Shown here one piece after another: positions 1 through 7,314 of a stretch of 42,909 bases of DNA. Position 1 is the stretch's first letter. Each line of letters begins with the position of its first letter. A model generated the notes under the pieces. It saw only the letters and a program-made list of their open reading frames with translations, was not told the DNA's origin and made no database searches. Both the position numbers and the translations under genes were made by a program. Source of the DNA: Thermotogota bacterium ADurb.Bin062 (lineage in GTDB: Bacteria > Thermotogota > Thermotogae > MWEM01); the NCBI GenBank assembly GCA_002071085.1, contig MWEM01000022.1, positions 1-42,909 on the forward strand, written 5' to 3'.

Positions 1-20
1 TTAATCGATAAAAACCAATC

Positions 21-59
21 AAAAAGCGAGCAGTGGCAATATGTCAAGGCTCGCTTTTT
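21..59. terminator. Bidirectional intrinsic terminator
   Basis: An 11-base perfect inverted repeat, AAAAAGCGAGC (21-31) and GCTCGCTTTTT (49-59), surrounds a 17-base loop and ends in a T run on either strand. It can end the minus-strand hydrolase/GNAT transcript. The GNAT stop codon lies inside the hairpin. Confidence 0.8.
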
Positions 60-427
60 CTTTTTCGCTGTTTATACCGTTTTGAGGGTGTTCCCGTGAC
101 AAAGTCAGGATCCACATCACAGATCAGGTCTACCGCATAGAAGTCTTTCAACGTTTGACGCATTCTTCGTATCAGTTCGGCACCGATCCCCTTACCTCGG
201 TATTCTGGAACCACTTCCAACAGGGGAATCGCGGCATAAAAAAACCCGTCGGATATCGCGTTGATGAACCCGACGCACCGGGTCCCAGCGAAAGCGAGCC
301 AACAGAACGCGCTGTGGCGAAGAATTTCCAGGTGTTGTTCCGGTGTCGGTTTTTGTACCCACCCCTCAAAAAATCCAACGAAGGTTTCCGCCTTAACACC
401 GGAGAGATCGTTCGTATACGTGATCAT
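44..427 (-). CDS. Small GNAT-family N-acetyltransferase
   Basis: A 127-residue protein with the acetyl-CoA-binding motif A of GNAT enzymes, YRGKGIGAELIRRM, at about residues 75-88, preceded by the usual beta strand (LLEVVPEY). GNAT enzymes move the acetyl group of acetyl-CoA to an amine; the substrate cannot be read here. The start ATG overlaps the stop of the upstream hydrolase as ATGA, so the two are probably co-translated. The C-terminus (DPDFVTGTPSKRYKQRKRKS) lacks the FYxxxGF strand usual at the end of such small GNATs and is very basic. A late frameshift or an eroded end is possible, because the next frame stays open to near base 1. The family call is good; whether the gene is intact is less sure. 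Confidence 0.72.
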   Translation of the reverse strand: MITYTNDLSGVKAETFVGFFEGWVQKPTPEQHLEILRHSAFCWLAFAGTRCVGFINAISDGFFYAAIPLLEVVPEYRGKGIGAELIRRMRQTLKDFYAVDLICDVDPDFVTGTPSKRYKQRKRKSEP

Positions 428-1740
428 TCCGATCGTGTTTGTCGTATCCAGGAGAGGAGCGTGTCGATGACCTCATAGGCGACGAATCCTTCGGTTTGGT
501 ATTCGTCAACCGTATGGAAAACGTCGGTCTCGGTTCTCATAAACAGATGGTTCAACCCCGGAAAGGATTTGAAAGTGAATCGAGAGCTGTCTCCGAAGGC
601 CTCTTTTAAAGGAAGAAAGTCTCCATCCATCGTGGCTTGGAAATCCTCTTCACCTTGTAGCGCGATGACCGGCAAGCGCACCTTTTCTAGGGAGTCCATC
701 GTCTGGTAACGATCCCAATCGTAAAGATAACCGACCGTCAATCCCGGTTGTATCTCTATTTCGGGAGGTAATTCCCGATTGAGAACGCTTTGGAAAAACG
801 AGACGACCGCATCCAGTTGCTCTTGCGGTAGCCCGGAGGACGAGAAAAAGTACCGGTTCTGGTCGATACTGATCTGTGCGAAGCGGCGTGCGGGAGCCGC
901 AAGTAGTATTAGTCCCGAAAGGCATTCTGATTCTATTGCTACATAGGCCGCCGCCTGACCCCCTAAACTGTGCCCAGCCAAATAGATCGGGCCGATACTC
1001 TCTAGTTCGCTTGCATAGGCGATTGCGGCTTCCAGATCTTCTAGATACTCATCCCATACGGCACCTCTTTCTGAAGTCTCTGAGAGGAGCATACGTTCTC
1101 CGTGTGTGGCGGGTCGCTTATCGTATCGCAACACCGCCACGCCTGCTGAACTGAGCCCGTAAGCGAGATCTCGAAAAGGCTTGTTGGGCCCTATCGTTGA
1201 ATCTCTGTCTGTTGGCCCCGATCCACCTACCAGGATCACGAGCGGATAAGGCGCGTCTATTTTCGGGAGGGTGAGCGCGCCGTAAACCGGCCACTGTTCG
1301 GAGCCGAAGACAACCTCCTCTTCTGTGAACCGCTGGGTGTCCGCGTAGGGGGGTGTCAAAGCGCTAGGTGACGGCGCAGGTTTCGCATAAAATCCGGCGA
1401 CAAGGTTCTGTGAGTCTACCGAGACGGTGATCTGCGCGTAAGACTTTTGCATCTTCGTATAGAAGAGAAACACATGGTAGCCTTGGACTTCCGATTCTTC
1501 TATGCTGAGGATGGCTTCAAAGGCGCCGAAGGCTACTTCGATCGTTTTGGAAGATTGTTCCATCGCTTGTTTCCCGAATACTCGCCGCATCGTCTCATCC
1601 TGAAGGGTCCACATCGTTTCGAAATCTCTCTTGAAAAAGGACTCTAGATAGGTCTTCGCTGTAGCCTTCGGGTCTGATCCGGCCAATAGGGTAGCAAAAT
1701 ACAAGCAGGCGAATAGCGTCGCCCACATCATCTTTTTCAT
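424..1740 (-). CDS. Exported alpha/beta hydrolase with N-terminal DUF3887-like domain
   Basis: About 438 residues from the chosen start. The ATG at 1740 has GGAGG seven bases upstream and opens a classic signal peptide (MKKMMWATLFACLYFATLLAGS). An in-frame start at 1803 would run into a dispersed repeat and was rejected. Residues about 25-115 look like the DUF3887 domain often fused to such hydrolases. The rest is an alpha/beta hydrolase of the dienelactone hydrolase/COG1073 type. It has an oxyanion-region GGSGPTDRD, the nucleophile elbow GHSLGG, a likely acid Asp in LQGEEDF and the catalytic His in GLNHLFM. The role is probably a periplasmic or surface esterase or peptidase-like hydrolase; the substrate is unknown. 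It is translationally coupled to the following GNAT gene. Confidence 0.85.
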   Translation of the reverse strand: MKKMMWATLFACLYFATLLAGSDPKATAKTYLESFFKRDFETMWTLQDETMRRVFGKQAMEQSSKTIEVAFGAFEAILSIEESEVQGYHVFLFYTKMQKSYAQITVSVDSQNLVAGFYAKPAPSPSALTPPYADTQRFTEEEVVFGSEQWPVYGALTLPKIDAPYPLVILVGGSGPTDRDSTIGPNKPFRDLAYGLSSAGVAVLRYDKRPATHGERMLLSETSERGAVWDEYLEDLEAAIAYASELESIGPIYLAGHSLGGQAAAYVAIESECLSGLILLAAPARRFAQISIDQNRYFFSSSGLPQEQLDAVVSFFQSVLNRELPPEIEIQPGLTVGYLYDWDRYQTMDSLEKVRLPVIALQGEEDFQATMDGDFLPLKEAFGDSSRFTFKSFPGLNHLFMRTETDVFHTVDEYQTEGFVAYEVIDTLLSWIRQTRSE

Positions 1741-1793
1741 AGGTTTCCTCCTTACCTCATCGAAGAGGTTTTTTGCTTGCTCCGCGATGATCC

Positions 1794-1853
1794 TCGTAGT
1801 CATCTCACCGTAAGCGCTTCTTCTTTCCGGGACGGTGCGATACGCTTTGGTAC
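1794..1853 (+). repeat. Dispersed 60-base repeat, copy a
   Basis: This copy shares the string CGTAAGCGCTTCTTCTTT and the following GACGGyGCGATACGCTTT with three other intergenic copies at 19842-19900, 20199-20253 and 24348-24408. It begins with TCGTAGTCATC, like the copies at 19842 and 24348. GCGTA-type bases near the left and TACGC near the right can pair. Confidence 0.75.
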
Positions 1854-1909
1854 TTGCCGTATGACACTTATCGTACGAAGCTGTATCTGTTTGTATGGCC
1901 CCTTTTCAC

Positions 1910-1947
1910 CAGAGGGGCGACTATCCTTCAGAGGGGCGACTATCCTT
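1910..1947 (+). repeat. Tandem 19-base duplication
   Basis: The unit CAGAGGGGCGACTATCCTT occurs twice in immediate succession (1910-1928 and 1929-1947) with no mismatch. Confidence 0.9.
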
Positions 1948-2078
1948 ATTCGTTCGATTGCTTTTGTCAACAGGCTCCGGACAGTTCATTTCCTCGATGC
2001 TTGTTGGCTAAACTACGAGGTCCTGACTTTTTCACTGGCAGGCTTGCTTTCTTCCCGCTGAACATTTCCGCCTTACCT

Positions 2079-2231
2079 GGACGTACTAAAGTTCGGCGCT
2101 CCCAGAAACCCTGCCGAAGCGAAGTCCGGCGCTCCCAGGTGCGGCGCTCCTAGCAAACATGAAACCAGGAAACATGCCGAACTAAAGTTAGGCGCTCCCA
2201 GGCGCGGCGCTCACAGGTGCGGCGCTCACAG
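2079..2231 (+). repeat. Cluster of hairpin repeats and 15-base tandem units
   Basis: Three variants of the hairpin repeat (consensus GCCGAACTAAAGTTCGGC followed by GCTCCCAGG) lie at about 2079-2105, 2113-2139 and 2176-2202. Each has some stem mismatches. Between and after them the tail is reiterated without the hairpin as roughly 15-base units of the type GTGCGGCGCTCACAG (for example 2139-2153, and two or more after 2203). Confidence 0.8.
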
Positions 2232-2245
2232 GTGTGGTTGTAGAA

Positions 2246-3037
2246 CTAAAAATAAGGCATAAAGCCGATTAAGTTCAAAAACGCGTCTCCCGCAATCAAA
2301 GCGGTGTATCCTCCTACCGCGATGAATGGACCGAAGGGAATTTTGTCCCGAAGCTTTTTCCGAAAGAAAAGCGCGGCGAGTATCCCGGTGAAACAGGCAA
2401 CGATAATCGCCAGGTTGACCTTCATCGGACCGAGGGCCAACGCGAGCGCGCTGATCAAAACGATGTCGACCATTCCCATCGCCTCTTTATTCCCAAAGAT
2501 CTTGAACAATAAACGGAGGATATAGATCAGGGAGAATGCGATAAGGGCTGTGATGAGGTTTATGAGGAAGATAGAGTGATCGATCCGTAACCCTTGATCC
2601 AGATAGAGGAGCGCGCATCCGGCTATGACGAAGGCGGTGTTGGCGTCCGAGATCAGCATCGTGTCCAAATCGGTGAAGAACAGGACGATCAACGCGCCGG
2701 CTAACACATCCGCCCCTACCAGCGCGAGTGGGAAGGGGAGGGTAAAGGCGAAGGTCAGGCTGTTAACCAAAAAACCGGCCGCAGTCAGCGCTTCTATAAA
2801 AGGATAGCGCCACGACAACTTCGTTTGGCAGTATCGACAACGACCTTGTAAAAAGACGAAGCTGAGGACTGGAATATTGTCGTACCACGGAATCGGCTTT
2901 TTGCAGTTCAGACAGATGGATCTGCTCGGTTTGAAAACGGTCAGGGACGGTTGGTTAAAACGAAAGATCACAACATTCAAGAAGCTTCCGATAACGAAGC
3001 CGACGAGCGTTGAAAGGATGGGCACGATCCACTCCAT
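2246..3037 (-). CDS. Prepilin peptidase (A24 family) with N-methyltransferase domain
   Basis: A 263-residue polytopic membrane protein. It is the bifunctional enzyme that cleaves the leader of type IV prepilins and pseudopilins and methylates the new N-terminus. The N-terminal domain carries the zinc-binding tetracysteine CLNC (about residue 43) and CRYC (about residue 68), with GSFLNVVIFR near the start. The paired membrane aspartates are visible in FTDLDTMLISD and GMVDI. The usual motifs are xDxxxxxxPD and GxGD, so the Pro to Ser and Gly to Val changes are slightly atypical. The gene lies 19 bases behind the WD40 gene in the same direction and follows a pilin-like gene, which suggests that it serves the local secreted or pilus-like products. 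No pilus ATPase or secretin is in the window. Confidence 0.9.
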   Translation of the reverse strand: MEWIVPILSTLVGFVIGSFLNVVIFRFNQPSLTVFKPSRSICLNCKKPIPWYDNIPVLSFVFLQGRCRYCQTKLSWRYPFIEALTAAGFLVNSLTFAFTLPFPLALVGADVLAGALIVLFFTDLDTMLISDANTAFVIAGCALLYLDQGLRIDHSIFLINLITALIAFSLIYILRLLFKIFGNKEAMGMVDIVLISALALALGPMKVNLAIIVACFTGILAALFFRKKLRDKIPFGPFIAVGGYTALIAGDAFLNLIGFMPYF

Positions 3038-3056
3038 AGGGCTCTCCTCCCTTTTT

Positions 3057-5624
3057 CTACCGATAGACTTTCGGAACGACGATCAGTGTGCTAAAAAACC
3101 CGACGGTATCATACACGGCCAATTCGATCGGTTTTATCTCGTCCGGGAGCGCGCCGACGGCTGCCGGCTTCAGGGTGATGGAAAAAGCGTACACCTTTTT
3201 CGCGCCATCCTTCGGGATCGTGATGTTCACGGGCGTGAGCGCTTGTACCTGTTGACCTGCGACGAAAAGTGAGACTACTTCTTTGTCATCGTAGACAAAG
3301 CCGGTGACTAATACAGAGTCCCCGTCCAACTTCGCTTGAACGTCCCAAAAACCCGGAGGTAAAATATCCACCACCTCCCGTTGAAGATCGCTTGAGGCCA
3401 CAACCCCGCGAACACCCCGGCTGAGTTCGACCCAAGTTTGCGGAGGGGTATGGCTGAAAACGGTGACGGGATCCCCTTTCATCAAGATGTGGAGTAGGTT
3501 TCCCTGCGCGTCGGAGACCTTGATGCCGTCATTTTTCGCGTACATCGTTCGGACTCCGTTGAATCGGACGAGGGTGCGCGCAGCGTTTTTGAAGACGTCC
3601 ACGGCCTCCACCACCACGCGGTTCTCTCCTATCGCGACCGGGACGGTGACCGTTAAGTCTTTGTGGCTTTGCATCACCGGTTCTTCGCGGCCGTTTACCG
3701 ACACGAAGGCCACCATGTGGTTGTCGGACACCCGAATACCGAGCGGGAACTGGTCTTCGTATATTTGAGATGGCACGGGCGAGATCACGATCTGAGGGGG
3801 TTCTCGTTCGATTCGGAAAACGGTCAGGCTACTCTCTTGGGAGATGTCTTCGATGTTGGTGGCTATAGCCGTGATGATATTGGTTCCCAACTCGAGCGGG
3901 ATGATTTGATCGAGTTCGTACCGCCTTACCGGTTCTCGGAATCGGATCTCCTGCCAAGCCCCGACTTTGCCACTTTTTACCCCTAAGATATCGGCGATCG
4001 TGATTTTAACTCGGAGCTGAGGGGATTCCGTTTGGTTCATCACAAGCGGTTCTCCCTGTATTTGTATAGATATTTCAGGCGCGTACGGCGTTTGGGTCAC
4101 TTTGTCTTTCGGAACCGTTACTTTTTCCCCCTGCCAGAGGACTACGAATAGATTATCTACGATAGCGTCGAGGGAAACCAGCGCGTTTTTCGGCAAGGGT
4201 GGATGCTCTTCTTTCAAAAAGAAGCGAAAGCCTGCAAAGGTCAGTCCAAAGGTCGTTTGGCTTACGTTTCCAAAAGAGTCGACCGCCTGTACTTCGAGCG
4301 TAGACGACGGACGTTTCCAGATATCGAAGGTGATCGGTAACGAGGTCCGTTTTTCGTGAATTGGATACTGGATACCAAATTCGTTCACCTCTTCCACGAT
4401 CCCCGGATCGCTGATTTCGAGGGTGAGTGTCGTTTGTCGCGGTGTGACGGTGTGATCGGCCAGAATCACCTCCGGGCCGAAGATGTCCCCGATCGGGAGG
4501 TGTTCCACTTTCTGAAGGAAGTCGCGGTATTGGTCAAAGGCGTATTCCTTATCTCCGTCCTTCACGAAAAAATCGTGGCGAACGAAAGCGTTAAGGCTGG
4601 ATACATACTTGCCCAGCGGCATATAGGATATCCATTCGCCGTTGGCCACCATTAAAAACGTGGCGATCAAATTCAGGTTTTCGGTATCCCAGATTCTGAT
4701 CATACCGTCGTTCGACGCGGAGTACGCCTGTCCCGTTTTTTTCGAGAATCGCAGCGCGCGGATCGCCGCGCTATGGGCCTGAGGCTCCAGTCGTATCTCT
4801 TTGGCTGTCTCCACGTTCCACAGGCTCAGGTTGCCGCTCGCCAACCCGAAGAGCACTTTCTCCTCCGAAACGTAGACCGAACTCCAAACGGCGCTGTCGA
4901 AAGGGCCAATATTCCGGAGCTGATAACCCCGTTCCACCGCCCAAACCTTTATGTACTTGTCGATGCTGGTCGTGATTAAAAAATGTCCGTTCGGGGAGAA
5001 ACAAAGACTGGTCACCCAATCCGTGTGCGCGATGACATCGCGCTCCACCTCCCCGGCGGCGATATTCCACAGTATGAGCGTGTTGTCTGATGACCCAGAG
5101 GCGAGAAACCGACCGTCCGGCGAGAAGGCGGCCGAGTTCACCAACCGTCGATGCCGGGTGTAGACGTTTTCCAAGTTCTTGTTCTCCACATTCCATTTTC
5201 GAAGCCTTCCGTCCGCGTTTCCGGTATAAACATACCGGCTGTCTTCGGTAAAAAGGCAAGCCCAGATCGCGTTGTTTTCTCGGATGACTTCACCGTAGAG
5301 CTGTGCCGGTTGGAGATTCCAAAGGCGCAACGTACCGTCTTGATGACCCGCGGCCAGTAATAGGCCGTTCGGGGAGATGGCGAGCGAAAGCACGGGCGAG
5401 CCGTTGGTCGGCGCCGGTATGAGGGTTTCCAACTCTCCGGTCGCGAGGTTCCAGCAGGCGATCTTTCCATCGGAATAACCGGCGTACAGGCTGTTTTTCG
5501 CCGTTTGAAGGCATAATGTGTTGGGTATGACGACGCTTTGTGGTTTCGGCGCGATCGTCGGTGCGGCGAAAGAAAGCGTTATGAGGTAGATCAAAACCCC
5601 TAAAAAAAGAGCGGATTCTTTCAA
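3057..5624 (-). CDS. Exported seven-blade WD40 protein with Ig-like and SH3-like regions
   Basis: About 855 residues from a TTG start at 5624, chosen because GGAG sits eight bases upstream and the start gives a clean signal peptide (KESALFLGVLIYLITLSFAAP). An ATG at 5720 would overlap the previous gene by 76 bases. Residues about 30-330 form seven WD40 blades, each ending in a WN/WD pair: CWNL, LWNL, KWNV, LWNI, VWAV, LWNV, IWDT. A linker of the type GEWISYMPLGKYVSS follows, of a kind often seen after bacterial WD40 propellers that carry a caspase domain. No caspase domain is present. Instead come beta-rich Ig-like stretches (about 400-700) and a bacterial SH3-like segment near 700-760 (IKVSDAQGNLLHILMKGDPV). 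It is probably a periplasmic or surface scaffold for protein or wall contacts. Partners are unknown. Confidence 0.85.
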   Translation of the reverse strand: MKESALFLGVLIYLITLSFAAPTIAPKPQSVVIPNTLCLQTAKNSLYAGYSDGKIACWNLATGELETLIPAPTNGSPVLSLAISPNGLLLAAGHQDGTLRLWNLQPAQLYGEVIRENNAIWACLFTEDSRYVYTGNADGRLRKWNVENKNLENVYTRHRRLVNSAAFSPDGRFLASGSSDNTLILWNIAAGEVERDVIAHTDWVTSLCFSPNGHFLITTSIDKYIKVWAVERGYQLRNIGPFDSAVWSSVYVSEEKVLFGLASGNLSLWNVETAKEIRLEPQAHSAAIRALRFSKKTGQAYSASNDGMIRIWDTENLNLIATFLMVANGEWISYMPLGKYVSSLNAFVRHDFFVKDGDKEYAFDQYRDFLQKVEHLPIGDIFGPEVILADHTVTPRQTTLTLEISDPGIVEEVNEFGIQYPIHEKRTSLPITFDIWKRPSSTLEVQAVDSFGNVSQTTFGLTFAGFRFFLKEEHPPLPKNALVSLDAIVDNLFVVLWQGEKVTVPKDKVTQTPYAPEISIQIQGEPLVMNQTESPQLRVKITIADILGVKSGKVGAWQEIRFREPVRRYELDQIIPLELGTNIITAIATNIEDISQESSLTVFRIEREPPQIVISPVPSQIYEDQFPLGIRVSDNHMVAFVSVNGREEPVMQSHKDLTVTVPVAIGENRVVVEAVDVFKNAARTLVRFNGVRTMYAKNDGIKVSDAQGNLLHILMKGDPVTVFSHTPPQTWVELSRGVRGVVASSDLQREVVDILPPGFWDVQAKLDGDSVLVTGFVYDDKEVVSLFVAGQQVQALTPVNITIPKDGAKKVYAFSITLKPAAVGALPDEIKPIELAVYDTVGFFSTLIVVPKVYR

Positions 5625-5644
5625 GCGACTTTCTCCTTTCGGCG

Positions 5645-6166
5645 CTAAAAGAAGAAACAAGTTTCGAAATCTTGATAATAGAGGAGCGGCCCTTCCTTTT
5701 TCAGCATCGCGGTGGCGCACAGAGACGTCAGGTTTGTTCCCCCGACGCGTTGATCCGGTATTGCGAAAGTTCCGGCTTCGATCTTCGCGATTAAACCTCT
5801 CATATACGCTTGGTCTTCAGTGGTGAGTATGTTACCGAGGTCTATGACACATCGTTTGGCGTAATAGACTTCATAGTTCTTCCGAGTTTGAAAATAATAG
5901 ATCACGAACTTCTCCACGCCTTGCGTTCGTTCCCAAAAGGCGATCTCGTAGCCCGTGCCCGCTTTGTTTTGGCAACGGTAGATCGGAGAGACGCGGCGGG
6001 CGAAAAAATCTCCCTCAAAGAGACACAGCATCTGTCTTCCGTTGGAAACACGCTGCAGTTCCAGGTTTTTACTCTGCGCTCTTTCCAAGATATAGCCTTG
6101 CTGGCATAAGAGGATACAAACCAGTATCGCCGCAAGCCACAGGCCACTCAATACTTCCACAAGCAT
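5645..6166 (-). CDS. Pilin-like protein without a leader peptide
   Basis: A 173-residue protein whose first 22 residues, MLVEVLSGLWLAAILVCILL and on, resemble the mature N-terminal helix of type IV pilins and minor pseudopilins (F-T-L-V-E-V/L). The charged leader and Gly cleavage site are absent: a TGA that also ends prfA lies two codons upstream in the same frame. The soluble part has several cysteines (LC, RC, RC, LC, CFFF), possibly disulphide-bonded outside the cell. The start ATG is six bases after the prfA stop region, with GGAGAG upstream. Neighbours are the WD40 protein and the prepilin peptidase. It may alternatively be a simple single-anchor membrane protein that only looks pilin-like. 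Confidence 0.6.
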   Translation of the reverse strand: MLVEVLSGLWLAAILVCILLCQQGYILERAQSKNLELQRVSNGRQMLCLFEGDFFARRVSPIYRCQNKAGTGYEIAFWERTQGVEKFVIYYFQTRKNYEVYYAKRCVIDLGNILTTEDQAYMRGLIAKIEAGTFAIPDQRVGGTNLTSLCATAMLKKEGPLLYYQDFETCFFF

Positions 6167-6169
6167 CGG

Positions 6170-7252
6170 TCACTCTCCGAACACTTCTTTAAGACGCTCG
6201 ATCGTGTCTTCTTCTTGAAGGATCGCCAGCAGTTCATCGATATCTCCGTCCAAAAAGGCTTGCAACTGATAGGACGTGTAATTGACCCGATGGTCTGTCA
6301 ATCGGCTTTGAGGATAATTGTAGGTCCGTATCTTCTCGTTTCGGTTCCCCGTTCCGATGAAATGTTTCCGCTTTTGAGAGAGTTTCTGCTGTTCTTCCGA
6401 CATTCGTATCTCATAGAGTTTCGCCTTTAAGACATCCAAGGCCTGCAGCTTGTTTTGGTGTTGTGACCGCTCATTCTGACAGGTAACGACGATGCCGGTC
6501 GGAAGGTGGGTGATCCGCACCGCGGACTCCGTGCGATTGACATGTTGGCCCCCCGCCCCCGAAGCGCGATAGACATCGATCTTGATATCCTCTGGAGAAA
6601 TATCGATCTCCATATCCGCGGTGATTTCGGGCAAGACTACCACAGAAGCGGAAGAGGTATGGATCCTTCCGCTCGCTTCGGTTTCTGGCACGCGTTGCAC
6701 GCGATGGACTCCCCCCTCGTACTTGAGCGCGCCGTAGGCTCCCTTGCCCTTTATCTTGAAAACGATTTCTTTGAATCCGCCTAGATCCGTGGGATTACTA
6801 TCGAGTATCTCGGTCTTCCAATGGCGAATATCGGAGTAACGGTTGTACATCCGAAATAGGCTTCCCGCGAACAAAGCGGCTTCTTCCCCGCCGGTTCCGG
6901 CACGGATTTCGACGATCGCGCTGTTCTTAGCCGCCGGATCCGGCGGTAGGATTCCGACCAACAACGCGCGTTCGTCTTCTTTCAACCGCTTTTCCAAAGA
7001 AGGAATCTCCTCGTTCGCTAACGCCGCAATCTCCGAGTCCTCGGACTGTAGGAGCTCCTGGTTTTCTTCATACTCCTTCATAGCCCGGCGGTAGTTGTCA
7101 TATAGGGATTGTAACTCCTCCAGTTGAGCTCGTTCTCGAGAATACTCCAGAAACCGTTCTCGGTTGTGGATCACATCAGGATCGGATAGTATCCTCATAA
7201 CCTCCGTATATCGTTGTAAAACCGTTTCGATCTTTTCCAAATACTCTTTCAT
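6170..7252 (-). CDS. prfA: Peptide chain release factor 1
   Basis: About 360 residues, the normal RF1 length. It reads UAA and UAG stop codons in the ribosomal A site and triggers peptide release. The universal GGQ motif appears as [16 protein letters not shown]. The codon-reading loop is [14 protein letters not shown], with a PxT motif as in RF1 rather than the SPF of RF2. The GGQ glutamine is the target of PrmC, whose gene lies 11 kb away on the same strand, whereas many bacteria keep the two genes adjacent. Two ATGs are possible (7258 and 7252). The second has GAGG at a normal six-base spacing, so I chose it. The gene after it starts four bases beyond the stop. Confidence 0.95.
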   Translation of the reverse strand: MKEYLEKIETVLQRYTEVMRILSDPDVIHNRERFLEYSRERAQLEELQSLYDNYRRAMKEYEENQELLQSEDSEIAALANEEIPSLEKRLKEDERALLVGILPPDPAAKNSAIVEIRAGTGGEEAALFAGSLFRMYNRYSDIRHWKTEILDSNPTDLGGFKEIVFKIKGKGAYGALKYEGGVHRVQRVPETEASGRIHTSSASVVVLPEITADMEIDISPEDIKIDVYRASGAGGQHVNRTESAVRITHLPTGIVVTCQNERSQHQNKLQALDVLKAKLYEIRMSEEQQKLSQKRKHFIGTGNRNEKIRTYNYPQSRLTDHRVNYTSYQLQAFLDGDIDELLAILQEEDTIERLKEVFGE

Positions 7253-7314
7253 AACCATCCTCTATGTTCTACCGGATGAGGGTCATCCGGAAAATACCTC
7301 GATGCGCGTGTGTT

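Larger units (their letters stand above)
1741..2245. other. Repeat-rich intergenic island 1
   Basis: About 500 bases without a credible gene. From left to right it holds one copy of the roughly 60-base dispersed repeat (1794-1853), a perfect 19-base tandem duplication (1910-1947), and three degenerate copies of the hairpin repeat mixed with 15-base tandem units (2079-2231). Short open frames here consist of repeat sequence and have no family features. Confidence 0.7.

Noticed and set aside
1741..1803. N-terminal extension of the hydrolase to 1803
   Set aside because: The extension enters the dispersed repeat and would bury the signal peptide; the ATG at 1740 has a strong ribosome site.
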